From Arthrobacter sp. NIO-1057 (GTDB taxonomy: Bacteria > Actinomycetota > Actinomycetes > Actinomycetales > Micrococcaceae), in NCBI RefSeq assembly GCF_900094805.1, contig NZ_FMAT01000003.1, forward strand, positions 124,001 to 188,000: a stretch of 64,000 nucleotides of DNA. The letters run 5' to 3'. The notes below the pieces were generated by a model that saw only the letters and a program-made list of their open reading frames with translations, searched no databases and was not told the DNA's origin. Position numbers and translations under genes: made by a program. Shown one piece after another: positions 1 to 8,209 of this stretch (position 1 is its first letter; each line of letters begins with the position of its first letter).

Positions 1-198
1 CGTCGCCTCGTCTGTGGCCAGCACCGCGGTGTCGTTCTCCTCGATGATCTGCTCCACCCCGTGCAGCGGATCCTCGGCGTCCAGTGCCGAGGGTTCATCC
101 GAGGAGCCTTCGACCGGCTGCCCATCGCGCCCATCGAGCGGCTCATCGACGTCCAGATCCTGGCGTACCTCGTCGAATTCCGAATTATTCAAGGTCAT
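1..198 (-). CDS. Hypothetical acidic protein, C-terminus cut by window edge
   Basis: An open frame reads from an ATG at 198 leftward to the window edge without a stop, giving 66 visible residues. The protein is strongly acidic, rich in Asp and Glu, begins MTLNNSEFDEVRQDLDVDE and has no membrane segment in the visible part. A GGGGAA sequence just upstream is a plausible ribosome site for this ATG; a second in-frame ATG lies 12 bases earlier. It heads the same way as the small genes to its right. No family is recognised, and the 3' end is outside the window. Confidence 0.6.
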   Translation of the reverse strand, partial: MTLNNSEFDEVRQDLDVDEPLDGRDGQPVEGSSDEPSALDAEDPLHGVEQIIEENDTAVLATDEAT

Positions 199-272
199 GC
201 GGTTCCCCATTTCGTTGTTCTGGCGTGCTGATGCGGTGGTCGCCGGGGCGGGGAGTCCGCCCCGGCGCCCGG

Positions 273-551
273 CTACAGGTGCTCGTCGTCCAAGCCCGGA
301 TCGTATTGGTCCTCAATCGAATCATCCAGCTCGGGATCGGCACCGTTCACCGGTTGCGTGGGCTGCGGCGGCTGGACAGGCTGCCCGTCGCCGTTATCGA
401 CGTCCGTGCCCGAGTCGGCCTCGCCACCGGGCAGATGCTCGTCGTCGGGCTGGCCCGCCGGCCAGGTCTTCTCCACTACGTCCTTGTCCGGGTCATTGAT
501 CCGGTCGGTGGCGTGGGAGATGAGGTCTTTGGCTTTGTCCAGGATTCCCAT
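273..551 (-). CDS. Small MT0933-like antitoxin-family protein
   Basis: The 92-residue product starts MGILDKAKDLISHATDRIN. This short amphipathic helix resembles the N-terminus of the actinobacterial MT0933/Rv0909-like antitoxin family (typically MGFLDKAK followed by a basic/acidic helix). The rest is low-complexity, acidic and rich in Pro and Gln, so a disordered tail is likely. The ATG at 551 has a good purine-rich site (AAGGAAGAAG) 5-6 bases upstream. No toxin-like partner is recognised next to it, so the antitoxin label rests only on family resemblance of the first 20 residues and the real role may differ. Confidence 0.6.
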   Translation of the reverse strand: MGILDKAKDLISHATDRINDPDKDVVEKTWPAGQPDDEHLPGGEADSGTDVDNGDGQPVQPPQPTQPVNGADPELDDSIEDQYDPGLDDEHL

Positions 552-608
552 GATCTTCTTCCTTTCCGTGGTGGGGCTACGGCAACAACCCGCGATCGGC
601 TGGCCGCG

Positions 609-854
609 CTACATTCCGTTCGCATCCGTGCCGCCGGCACGGTGATCGATGCTGCTCCGGCCGCGGATCATCCGGTACAGGCCATAGAGGAACACCAGTG
701 CGCCCCAGCCCACCACGATCCATAGCGGACCGGAGGTGCTGTCCGGTGCTGCCAGCACCGCGTAAATAGCGAATCCCACTGCCAGGAGCCCGCCGACGAC
801 CATGAGCCATAGTCCCGGACGGTGGCCGCTCTTCCCTGCCTGATTTTCCTGCAT
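609..854 (-). CDS. Small two-helix membrane protein
   Basis: An 81-residue protein with two predicted transmembrane helices (around residues 15-37 and 45-62, the second including WIVVGWGALVFLYGLY), followed by a basic, then hydrophilic tail. The ATG at 854 was preferred over an in-frame GTG at 869 because AAAGGAACT lies at proper distance from the ATG. It sits between two other small minus-strand genes and could share a transcript with them. No characterised family is recognised; inner-membrane location is inferred from hydrophobicity only. Confidence 0.6.
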   Translation of the reverse strand: MQENQAGKSGHRPGLWLMVVGGLLAVGFAIYAVLAAPDSTSGPLWIVVGWGALVFLYGLYRMIRGRSSIDHRAGGTDANGM

Positions 855-881
855 GCCAGTTCCTTTCACGCGTTCTTCGGC

Positions 882-1013
882 TTATCCCGCATCAAAGCGG
901 TCCTCATCTTCATCTGTTGGTGGATCCGCAGCGTCGTTGATCTTTCCGCGGCGGACTTCTTGCTCTTGACGCTGTTCACGATCCTCAGGCTCAGCGTCGT
1001 CTCGTTCGGCCAT
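882..1013 (-). CDS. Small highly charged protein (43 aa)
   Basis: A short frame from the ATG at 1013 to a TAA at 882-884 encodes 43 residues made almost wholly of Asp, Glu, Arg and Gln (starts MAERDDAEPEDREQRQEQE). An AAAGG/GGGAC purine stretch precedes the ATG. It fills the space between two better supported minus-strand genes and reads in the same direction, which supports it being real. Its function is unknown; such proteins are probably disordered and often belong to stress-related gene strings in actinobacteria. Confidence 0.45.
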   Translation of the reverse strand: MAERDDAEPEDREQRQEQEVRRGKINDAADPPTDEDEDRFDAG

Positions 1014-1040
1014 GTCCCTGCCTTTCGACCGGTGGGTGGT

Positions 1041-1307
1041 TCAGGAGTTGCGCAGTGCCTTGATCACTTCCGCTTTGCGCATTTTCGATCGGCCTTCGAT
1101 GCCCACCTCCTTGGCTCGTTCTTGAAGCTCCTGCACGGTCCAGTCTTCGTAATCGCCGGATTTCCCACCCCGCTGGCCGACGGCCGAACGCCCATCGCGG
1201 GCCGCGGCATTGGCGATGCGTGCGGACTTCTGCTTGGAGTTGCCTTCCTCGCGCAGCTCCTCATACAGTTCCTCGTCCTTGATGCGGCTCTGCGAATTGC
1301 TGGCCAT
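1041..1307 (-). CDS. DUF7218-type protein with Rho N-terminal-like SAP fold
   Basis: An 88-residue basic protein. The N-terminal half (SRIKDEELYEELREEGNSKQK then KSARIANAAARDG) matches a small actinobacterial family that carries a Rho-termination-factor N-terminal-like helix-extended-loop-helix at its end; here that segment is WTVQELQERAKEVGIEGRSK followed by MRKAEVIKALRNS. Such folds bind nucleic acid in other proteins, so a DNA- or RNA-associated role is inferred. The ATG at 1307 was chosen over upstream in-frame starts because GGAGGAG precedes it by six bases. Confidence 0.7.
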   Translation of the reverse strand: MASNSQSRIKDEELYEELREEGNSKQKSARIANAAARDGRSAVGQRGGKSGDYEDWTVQELQERAKEVGIEGRSKMRKAEVIKALRNS

Positions 1308-1586
1308 GCTTCTCCTCCTCGCCCTGGGTTGGATCTCCACCTTAGGCAGTATGCCGCCCGATTGATAGCAGACCCCCAAGTCTTTGCGCCAAATCCCAGA
1401 CTCGGTCCCTAGCACGATTCCCGGAACCCGGCAGGAAGCTGAATTAACGCCGGATGCAAGCTGGCCATTCACGCTAAAACCCCGGTTGCGTGTTCAGTTG
1501 CTATCCGGGCGGCGGAACACTGGGCAACCACGGACGCCATCAGCCCAGGCACCCGGGCGTCCCATCGCCAGTTCAGGAGGAAGCAC

Positions 1587-2480
1587 ATGTCCGAGCACCG
1601 ATCGCAGGATACGCAGCGCGCAGGCAAGGAACGCATCAGCCCGCCGGAACAACGCCAGCCCGAACCCGGGCTGGACCAGAAACTGGAGCCGCACGCCGAT
1701 CACGGCGAACGCAGCTACTGCGGCCGTGACCGGCTGACCGGGAAGCGGGCCTTGATCACCGGTGGCGATTCGGGCATCGGGGCGGCGGTGGCCATCGCCT
1801 TCGCCCGCGAGGGGGCCGACGTGGCCTTGGCCTATCTGCCCGCGGAGGAACCCGACGCCATCCGGATTGCGTCCATCCTGGACGAGGCCGGGGTCCAGGT
1901 GCAGCATCTGCCCGGAGACCTGCGGGAGCGCTCCTACCGCGACTCCCTGGTGGACCAGGCGGCCAAGGCCCTGGGCGGGCTGGACATCCTGGTGAACAAT
2001 GCCGGGAAGCAGGTCAGCGTCCCGTCGCTGGAGCAGCTGCGCGACGAGCAGATCGAGGCGACCTTCGACGTGAACATCTTCGCCATGTTCGCGCTGAGCC
2101 GGGCGGCCTTGAAGGTGCTGCCCGAGGGCGGATCGATCATCAACACCACCTCAATCCAGGCCTTTGATCCCTCGGATCACCTGATGGATTATGCGGCCAC
2201 CAAGGGCGCGATCAGCAACTTCACCAAGTCGCTGGCCAGCCAGGCGGCGAGGCGCGGCATCAGGGTCAACGCCGTGGCGCCCGGCCCCATCTGGACTCCG
2301 CTGCAGCCCTCGGATGGCCAGCCAATCGAGGCGCTGCCGGAGTTCGGCCACGATACCTGGCTGGGCCGTGCCGGGCAGCCGGTGGAAGTCTCCCCCGCCT
2401 ATGTATTCCTGGCCAGTGACGAGGCGTCCTATATTCTCGGATCTACGGTGCACGTGAACGGGGGCAAGAACCAGCCCTAG
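1587..2480 (+). CDS. SDR family oxidoreductase (YghA/general-stress type)
   Basis: A 297-residue NAD(P)-dependent short-chain dehydrogenase. A 45-50 residue hydrophilic N-terminal extension, typical of the YghA/GsiB-linked SDR group, precedes the Rossmann fold. The cofactor motif TGGDSGIG is at residues 58-65, NNAG at 137-140, the catalytic Ser near 189, and YAATK gives Tyr202 and Lys206, so the catalytic set is complete. A strong AGGAGGA precedes the ATG. It is convergent with the next gene, with only nine bases between stop codons. Members are usually stress-induced aldehyde or alcohol reductases; the substrate cannot be read from sequence. Confidence 0.88.
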   Translation: MSEHRSQDTQRAGKERISPPEQRQPEPGLDQKLEPHADHGERSYCGRDRLTGKRALITGGDSGIGAAVAIAFAREGADVALAYLPAEEPDAIRIASILDEAGVQVQHLPGDLRERSYRDSLVDQAAKALGGLDILVNNAGKQVSVPSLEQLRDEQIEATFDVNIFAMFALSRAALKVLPEGGSIINTTSIQAFDPSDHLMDYAATKGAISNFTKSLASQAARRGIRVNAVAPGPIWTPLQPSDGQPIEALPEFGHDTWLGRAGQPVEVSPAYVFLASDEASYILGSTVHVNGGKNQP

Positions 2481-2489
2481 AACCTGGGC

Positions 2490-3590
2490 TCAGTCCGACT
2501 CGTCCCCGCCGGTGGTGATGTTCAAGTCCATGTTGCGGCGCTCATACTCGCGCTGGCTGAAGGTGGCCCGCTGCACTTCTGCGACATCGTCGAAACTGGA
2601 ACCGATGGCGCCGCCCATGGTACCCAGCGAGGAGGCCAGCCAGGCCAGGTTCACGTAGTCGGAGAAATTAACCTCGTGGCGCAGCTGGTAGGCCAGGTAC
2701 TGCTGGTCGATCACGATCAGCGAGGCGCCCAGCAGGGCCAGGAACATCAGCAGGTACATCGCGGCGGCGGCGTATCCCACGGTCAAGACGGTGGCGGCGT
2801 TGTAGACGAGCAGGCGTTCGCGCCGCCGCCCGCCCTTGGGGCTTTCCCACAGGCGGTTATGCAGCAGCAGCCAGAGCGTGAGGATGGTGATGCTGGCGAG
2901 GGTAATCAGCGACAGCCGGTGCACGGACAGGTAGTCGGCCATGGACCAGATGCTGGTGTAGAACACGCCGAAGGCGCCGGTGGCCACGGCGCCGGCCATC
3001 GCCGAGGTGAGCCTCGGGACCAGCTTCCACGGCCGATTGCTGCGCACCATTCCGGCGATGAGCAGCAGCCGGCCGCGCAGCCCGGTGATGCTCGAGATCC
3101 GGTCCTTCCCGCTCTCGGGATCGCGGCCGCTGTGGTGCACGCTCAGGGCACGCCCCCACGGCGTGAGCGGGCCGGCAGGCTGGCGGCCGGTGGCTAGTTC
3201 GCCAATCACCTCGACCAGGGCTGTGGCCACCTCGCGGGTCCGGGCCAGGCCCAGGCTGGGCAGGGACAGCACGGCCGAAGCAGTGTCGGCGGCGATCACC
3301 GAACGCACCGGCTGTTGCCGGAGATAGTGCGGGGCATCGGTGAGGTAGATGATGTAGTCCCAGCCGTGCTTTTCGCGTAGTTGCGGCACCTTGTCCCGCA
3401 GATCCACGGTGCCCGTCTCGCCCAGCGGCAGCGAGAACGGGGCGACGCGCACATCCCAGGCGCCGGCGCCCGGATGCGCCTTGCCCAGGGCTCGTTCAAC
3501 CCGCGGGGCCACCCGTTGGGCGATGGCATCGGCGGTGCCGGGGTCGGCTATCAGTCCGACCACACTGGCCGGGGATTCTGGCAGGTTCAT
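2490..3590 (-). CDS. Hypothetical membrane protein with soluble N-terminal half
   Basis: A 366-residue protein. Residues 1 to about 180 form a soluble domain with a Rossmann-like opening (ASVVGLIADPGTADAIAQRV) and a stretch on toxic or ligand-like binding that is not recognised. The second half has four to five hydrophobic helices (around residues 195-335), with a basic loop GGRRRERLL, and a charged C-terminal tail. The ATG at 3590 follows GGTGGAAG. It stands alone, convergent with the SDR gene and divergent from the peroxiredoxin gene. No family function is claimed; it is probably an inner-membrane protein. Confidence 0.7.
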   Translation of the reverse strand: MNLPESPASVVGLIADPGTADAIAQRVAPRVERALGKAHPGAGAWDVRVAPFSLPLGETGTVDLRDKVPQLREKHGWDYIIYLTDAPHYLRQQPVRSVIAADTASAVLSLPSLGLARTREVATALVEVIGELATGRQPAGPLTPWGRALSVHHSGRDPESGKDRISSITGLRGRLLLIAGMVRSNRPWKLVPRLTSAMAGAVATGAFGVFYTSIWSMADYLSVHRLSLITLASITILTLWLLLHNRLWESPKGGRRRERLLVYNAATVLTVGYAAAAMYLLMFLALLGASLIVIDQQYLAYQLRHEVNFSDYVNLAWLASSLGTMGGAIGSSFDDVAEVQRATFSQREYERRNMDLNITTGGDESD

Positions 3591-3728
3591 TCTTCCACCC
3601 TAGGAAGTGGTCCGGGCCGCCGCAGGCCGCTCCAGCAACCTTGCAGGAAAGTTGGCGTGGAGCCTAGCGGCCTCATCGCCCTGGGCTTAGAATGAAAATA
3701 AAATCCCGCAATACGAAAGTTGGAGATC

Positions 3729-4205
3729 ATGTCCGAGTCCACCCCCGCCCTCGCGCCTGGCGATGCCGCGCCAGCCTTCAGCCTCGACGACGCGCACCGC
3801 AAGACCGTCTCGCTGGCTGACTATGCAGGACAGAGCGTCATTGTCTACTTCTACCCAAAGGCCGCCACCCCCGGCTGCACTACCGAGGCCTGCGACTTCC
3901 GCGACAACCTGGGCTCGCTGCAGGCGGCCGGATACGCGGTGCTGGGCATCTCCCCCGATGCCCCCGACGCGCTGGCCAGCTTCGCCGACGACGAATCCCT
4001 GAACTTCCCGCTGCTCTCGGACCCGGACAATGCCGTGGCCAAGGCCTACGGTTCCTTCGGCGAAAAGACGGTCGGCGAGAAGACCTTTACCGGCACCCTG
4101 CGCTCCACCGCGGTGATTGATCCGCAGGGAAAGATTTCCCAGATTGAATACGGGGTTCAGGCCAAGGGCCACGTCGCGCACCTGCGGAAGTCGCTCGGCC
4201 TCTAG
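3729..4205 (+). CDS. bcp: Thioredoxin-dependent thiol peroxidase (Bcp/PrxQ)
   Basis: A 158-residue peroxiredoxin that reduces hydrogen peroxide and organic hydroperoxides with thioredoxin as donor. The motif TPGCTTEACDFRDN places the peroxidatic cysteine at about residue 50 and the resolving cysteine five residues later at 55, the atypical two-cysteine arrangement of Bcp/PrxQ. Length and ending (HVAHLRKSLGL) fit the family. The ATG at 3729 is favoured over a TTG nine bases upstream because the GGAGA ribosome site lies between them. It is cytoplasmic and convergent with the downstream dehydrogenase gene; a strong hairpin separates them. Confidence 0.93.
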   Translation: MSESTPALAPGDAAPAFSLDDAHRKTVSLADYAGQSVIVYFYPKAATPGCTTEACDFRDNLGSLQAAGYAVLGISPDAPDALASFADDESLNFPLLSDPDNAVAKAYGSFGEKTVGEKTFTGTLRSTAVIDPQGKISQIEYGVQAKGHVAHLRKSLGL

Positions 4206-4227
4206 GGCGAAGAACCGACGTCCACGC

Positions 4228-4272
4228 GGCGCTCCGGTGAAGCAAGGATGTCCTGCACTTCACCTGAGCGCC
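4228..4272. terminator. Bidirectional hairpin between bcp and gabD
   Basis: Arms 4228-4242 and 4258-4272 are complementary over 15 positions with a single mismatch (GGCGCTC-C-GGTGAAG against CTTCACC-T-GAGCGCC), with a 15-base loop. It lies exactly between the stop codons of two convergent genes, as expected of a shared intrinsic terminator, although neither side has a clear T-tract. Confidence 0.7.
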
Positions 4273-4289
4273 GCCGCTCATCGCCCGAT

Positions 4290-5666
4290 CTAGCGTCCGG
4301 CGATTTTCACCAGCTTGCGGTTGATAAATTCATCCATGCCAAACTTGCCCAGTTCACGGCCGATGCCAGAACGCTTCACGCCACCAAATGGCAACTCAGG
4401 TGAGGTGGAGGATGGCTCATTGATAGCCACCATGCCACTGCTCAGCTGGGCGGCGATACGTTGTGCGCGCTCGGTGTCCTGTGTGTGGATGGAGGCTCCC
4501 AAACCGTAGTCCGAATTATTTGCCAGCTCTACTGCTTGTTCCTCGCCGTCTACCTTGTACAAAACGGCAACTGGGCCAAAGAGCTCTTCGGAGAAGGCAC
4601 GCATTTTCTCGGTGACCCCAGCTAATACCGTTGGTTCATAGAACGCGCCCGGACCATCAATTGGCTTGCCACCGGTCAGTACCGTCGCTCCCTTATCGAT
4701 GGCATCCTGTACCTGCTCGGCTAATCCGTCGCGAGCTGCCACCGAGGATAGTGGGCCCACGAAGTTCTCTTCCACCGTTGGGTCTCCGACCTTGATGCCG
4801 GAAACCTGCTCAACCAGTGCGGAAGAGAAGTCTTCATACACCGAGGAATCCACGATGAATCGCTTGGCCGCGTTGCAGGCCTGACCGGTATTGCCATAAC
4901 GTGCACGCAGTCCCAGCTTGGCGGTGCGATTAATGTCCGCGTCGTCAAAGACTAAGAATGGATCGGAGCCGCCCAGCTCCAGCACAACCTTCTTCAGGTT
5001 GCGTCCGGCAATCTCGGCCACAGCCGAACCTGCACGCTCGGAACCGGTCAGCGAAACACCCTGGACCCGGCGGTCAGCAATGATGTCAGCAACCTGATCA
5101 TTGGTGGCATAGATATTCACGTAGGCACCTTCTGGGGCACCAGCCTCGCGGAAGATCTCTTCCATGGCGACAGCCGATTCAGGGCACTGCGGTGCGTGCT
5201 TGAGCAGAACCGTGTTGCCGTTCATCAGATTTGGAGCGGCAAAGCGGGCCACCTGGTAGTAAGGGAAGTTCCACGGCATGATACCCAACAGCACACCCAC
5301 GGATTCCTTGCGCACCAGGGCTCGACCGCCCGAAGCGATTTCCAGCTCTTCGTCTTCTAGGAACTTGGGACCGTTCTTGGCGTAGTAGCGGTAGATCGCC
5401 ACCACAATGCCGATTTCGCCCAGCGCCTGCTTGATGGGCTTGCCCATTTCGCGGGTGATGATCGCGGCCAGTTCCTCGGCTCGTGCCTCATAGATGTCGG
5501 CCACGCGCTCGAGCAGGGCGACGCGCTCCTCCAGCGCGGAGACCGACCACTGGGTGTAGGCGTTATGCGCCTTGGCCATGGCTTCCTGGATCTGCTCATC
5601 GGTGGCGGTCGGGTAGGTTGCCTCGACGACGCCGGTGGCAGGGTTGGTTACCGCATACATGCTCAT
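4290..5666 (-). CDS. NAD(P)-dependent succinate-semialdehyde dehydrogenase family
   Basis: A 458-residue aldehyde dehydrogenase. The motif ELGGSDPF carries the general base Glu230, GNTGQACNAAKRF carries the catalytic Cys264, and IMPWNFPYYQ and SLTGSERAG form the cofactor-binding site. These features are those of the GabD/YneI-type succinate-semialdehyde dehydrogenases, which oxidise succinate semialdehyde to succinate in GABA breakdown. No GABA transaminase gene is adjacent, so the physiological substrate is inferred. The ATG at 5666 is preceded by AAGGAGCGGC; a longer frame start upstream lacks this. A paralogue lies at 34432-35808. Codon use is less GC-rich than its neighbours. Confidence 0.85.
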   Translation of the reverse strand: MSMYAVTNPATGVVEATYPTATDEQIQEAMAKAHNAYTQWSVSALEERVALLERVADIYEARAEELAAIITREMGKPIKQALGEIGIVVAIYRYYAKNGPKFLEDEELEIASGGRALVRKESVGVLLGIMPWNFPYYQVARFAAPNLMNGNTVLLKHAPQCPESAVAMEEIFREAGAPEGAYVNIYATNDQVADIIADRRVQGVSLTGSERAGSAVAEIAGRNLKKVVLELGGSDPFLVFDDADINRTAKLGLRARYGNTGQACNAAKRFIVDSSVYEDFSSALVEQVSGIKVGDPTVEENFVGPLSSVAARDGLAEQVQDAIDKGATVLTGGKPIDGPGAFYEPTVLAGVTEKMRAFSEELFGPVAVLYKVDGEEQAVELANNSDYGLGASIHTQDTERAQRIAAQLSSGMVAINEPSSTSPELPFGGVKRSGIGRELGKFGMDEFINRKLVKIAGR

Positions 5667-5979
5667 GCCGCTCCTTGGATTTCGCATCGATTAGTGTCCA
5701 CAGCCCAGTCTGCCAGCAATGCCTGGGCGTTTGGCAAGCAGCTGCCGCCGGATGACCAGTATTCATTGCAGGAATGATTCAGCTGTACTCAGCCGAGTCC
5801 GTGTCGGGCACTGCCGTCACCCTCGCACAGGCAAGCCCAAGGTTTCTGCCACAGTCTTGACGAGGGAAAACATGATTCAGTACCCGAAATTTCCGACGCA
5901 CGACACAGGTTGAAACCGTGCATGGGTCTAATTAGCTAAGCTAACTACCTGAATAGCGCATCGAAAGGGAAGCTTTCAA
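5667..5979. other. Gene-free divergent promoter region
   Basis: These 313 bases separate the divergently transcribed aldehyde dehydrogenase and photolyase genes. Open frames here are short and lack ribosome sites. The right end holds the photolyase promoter candidate and a palindrome listed separately; nothing else is recognised. Confidence 0.6.
5932..5944. promoter_or_regulatory. Perfect palindrome in photolyase promoter
   Basis: TTAGCT and AGCTAA face each other around a single central A, 36 bases before the photolyase ATG. A TTGAAA at 5910-5915 is 17 bases from TAGCTA at 5933-5938, so the palindrome would cover the -10 region. This is a good position for a repressor of the MarR or MerR type, but no such regulator gene is adjacent. 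Confidence 0.45.
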
Positions 5980-7374
5980 ATGAACCACTCGCCACAGCCA
6001 GTCCAGCTCATGTGGTTCCGCGATGACCTGCGCACCGCAGATAATCCCGCACTAACCTCCGCCTTATCCGCAGGACCAGTGATCGCAGTATTCATTCTTG
6101 ACGAGGATTCCCCGGGCATTCGCCCATTGGGTGGTGCGGCCAAGTGGTGGCTGCACCAAGGGTTGAAAAGCCTACAAGCGTCGCTGGAGGAACTGGGCAT
6201 TCCGCTTGTCCTACTCAAAGGTTCGGCGGACGAAAAAATCACGGATTTGGCCAAGCAAACTAAGGCCGGGGCTGTTCACTGGAACCGCCGTTATGGTCAA
6301 CCGGAACGCGAGGTGGATACCCAAGCCAAAACGGCACTACGCGACCTCGGACTCGAAGCTCACAGCTATCCCGGCACGCTATTGCACGAACCGTGGGAAC
6401 TGATGACCAAGAACGAAACCGGCTACAAGGTCTTCACACCTTTCTACAATGCCCTGCGCGACAGCACCATCAGGCCCCCGCTCCCAGCACCTGCAGCCCA
6501 AGATCACGTGACCGAGTCGGCAATCCCCTCCGGTCTCGAACTGGAAGAACTCGAACTGCTGCCGGGCACAACGGATTGGACTGCAGGATTGGCAGAGCGG
6601 TGGGAACCCGGCGAAGCGCCTGCGCGCCAACGGCTCGAAGAGGTCCTGGAATCAATTGCCGAAGACTATCCGGTTCACCAGGACCGGCCCGATCTGGACG
6701 GAACTTCCGCCCTGTCCCCTGCGCTGCGTTGGGGGCATCTGGGCGCCCACGAGATGTGGGATGCTCTGGGCCGGCTTGCCGCCGAGAATCCCAAAGCAGC
6801 CGAAGGGGCCACCGCAATGCGGCGCCAGCTGGCCTGGCGAGACTTCTGCTGGCACCTGTACTACCATCACCCGCACCTGCCGGAGCGGAACCTTCGCGCA
6901 GAGTTCGACCACTTCGACTGGGCGTGGCCGGAGGACGATCCGCAAACTGCGGGCCACGTCGCCGCTTGGCAGCGCGGTAAGACGGGCTTTCGACTGGTCG
7001 ACGCGGGCATGCAGCAGCTCTGGCAGACCGGATGGATGCACAACCGGGTGCGCATGGTTGCAGCCAGCCTGCTGGTCAAGAACCTGCAGGTGCATTGGAA
7101 GGTCGGCGAGCGCTGGTTCTGGGACACCTTGGTGGATGCGGACATTGCCTGCAATACCGCCAATTGGCAGTGGGTTGCTGGCAGCGGCGCGGACGCTGCG
7201 CCGTATTTCAGGGTCTTCAATCCGGAATTGCAGGCCAAGAAATTCGACCCGCAAGGAAGCTATGCCTCCCGATTCGCACCGTTGGCCGCGGAGCCCATCG
7301 TGGATCTGAAGCAATCACGTCTCGATGCCTTGGACGCCTATGAGCAGATGAAACTCCGACGCGATGCAAGCTGA
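5980..7374 (+). CDS. phr: Class I CPD photolyase (deoxyribodipyrimidine photo-lyase)
   Basis: A 464-residue flavoprotein that splits UV-induced cyclobutane pyrimidine dimers using blue light. The N-terminal Rossmann antenna domain opens with VQLMWFRDDLRTADNPAL, the typical photolyase start. The C-terminal FAD domain shows the conserved run MRRQLAWRDFCWHLYYHHP, then GFRLVDAGMQQLWQTGWMHN, RVRMVAASLLVKNL and DADIACNTANWQWVAGSG, including the Trp and Asn residues used for electron transfer and flavin binding. Length matches class I enzymes. AAAGGGAAG precedes the ATG. It is monocistronic, downstream of a palindrome that may make it regulated, for example by light. Confidence 0.95.
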   Translation: MNHSPQPVQLMWFRDDLRTADNPALTSALSAGPVIAVFILDEDSPGIRPLGGAAKWWLHQGLKSLQASLEELGIPLVLLKGSADEKITDLAKQTKAGAVHWNRRYGQPEREVDTQAKTALRDLGLEAHSYPGTLLHEPWELMTKNETGYKVFTPFYNALRDSTIRPPLPAPAAQDHVTESAIPSGLELEELELLPGTTDWTAGLAERWEPGEAPARQRLEEVLESIAEDYPVHQDRPDLDGTSALSPALRWGHLGAHEMWDALGRLAAENPKAAEGATAMRRQLAWRDFCWHLYYHHPHLPERNLRAEFDHFDWAWPEDDPQTAGHVAAWQRGKTGFRLVDAGMQQLWQTGWMHNRVRMVAASLLVKNLQVHWKVGERWFWDTLVDADIACNTANWQWVAGSGADAAPYFRVFNPELQAKKFDPQGSYASRFAPLAAEPIVDLKQSRLDALDAYEQMKLRRDAS

Positions 7375-7798
7375 AGAACTCCTTCCCGGCCTCGGCGCGC
7401 TGGCACGTTCCGGGCCGCCGGGTCAGGGCAGCTGCGTCACCTGATGGACGTCAAGCTACGGCCGGTGTCCAATGGATAAATCATTCCAGCGTTTGGCTGC
7501 AACCGGGGATCGCGTCGCGAGGCTACTCAGCAGCGCCATGCCTCGGTCCCTCACATTTCCCGAGGAACCAGCCAGCAGGAAGATGAAGCCAGCGGCTCGA
7601 CGGTAATCGTCCACGTGCCGCTCGTTGCCTTGATCCGCGGCCTGCCTGCGGCTTCGCTTGCGCCCAATGCCTGCAAATAAGTCCAGCCAAGACCAATCCG
7701 TGTGCCATTTTCCTCCGAAGAACCATCACAGGGCTCCTCCCGGAACCCGCAGTACTCGACGCGGAACAGAATCCGTGTCCCAGGAAGGACTGATTACC
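7375..7798. other. Gene-free region before DUF4383 gene
   Basis: About 420 bases with no convincing gene on either strand; the frames present are Arg/Pro-rich and lack ribosome sites. It presumably contains the photolyase transcript end and the promoter of the following membrane-protein pair. No repeat or RNA gene was recognised. Confidence 0.5.
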
Positions 7799-8209
7799 AT
7801 GCGCACTTCACCTAACCGATTGCTCGCAACGATTTTCGGAGCCGTGTATCTCCTTGTCGGCCTGCTCGGGTTCCTTGTCACTGCCGGCGTGGATTTCTTC
7901 GCCACAGAGGGCGGGAAGTTGATCATTTTCGAGGTCAACCCACTGCACAATGTCATCCACCTGGCTATCGGCGCAGCACTGCTCATCGCAGGGCTCGGAT
8001 CAGTACGTGCTGCCAAGCTCGCCAACACCACGGTGGGCGCCGCCTATCTCCTCGTTGGCATTTTGGGGCTCTTCTTGGCGTCGACAGCCTTGAACATTAT
8101 TGCCCTGAACGGTGCAGATAACGTTCTGCACCTGGCCAGCGCACTTGTCCTGCTGTCGGTAGGCCTGTCCCAGGACCGGACTCCAGCAGCCCATACTGCA
8201 CGGTCATGA
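7799..8209 (+). CDS. DUF4383 integral membrane protein
   Basis: A 136-residue protein with four predicted transmembrane helices arranged as two similar hairpins, each ending in an N-x-L/V-H-L motif (NPLHNVIHLAIGAALL and GADNVLHLASALVLL). This is the hallmark of the actinobacterial DUF4383 family, whose function is unknown. The ATG at 7799 follows AGGAAGG and was preferred to a longer frame start at 7658. Its last codon overlaps the next gene by four bases (ATGA), so the two are translationally coupled and probably work in the same membrane complex or stress response. Confidence 0.82.
   Translation: MRTSPNRLLATIFGAVYLLVGLLGFLVTAGVDFFATEGGKLIIFEVNPLHNVIHLAIGAALLIAGLGSVRAAKLANTTVGAAYLLVGILGLFLASTALNIIALNGADNVLHLASALVLLSVGLSQDRTPAAHTARS

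Noticed and set aside
7523-7729. Minus-strand frame of 68 residues
   Set aside because: Arg/Gly/Trp-rich composition typical of random GC-rich frames, no ribosome site and no family.
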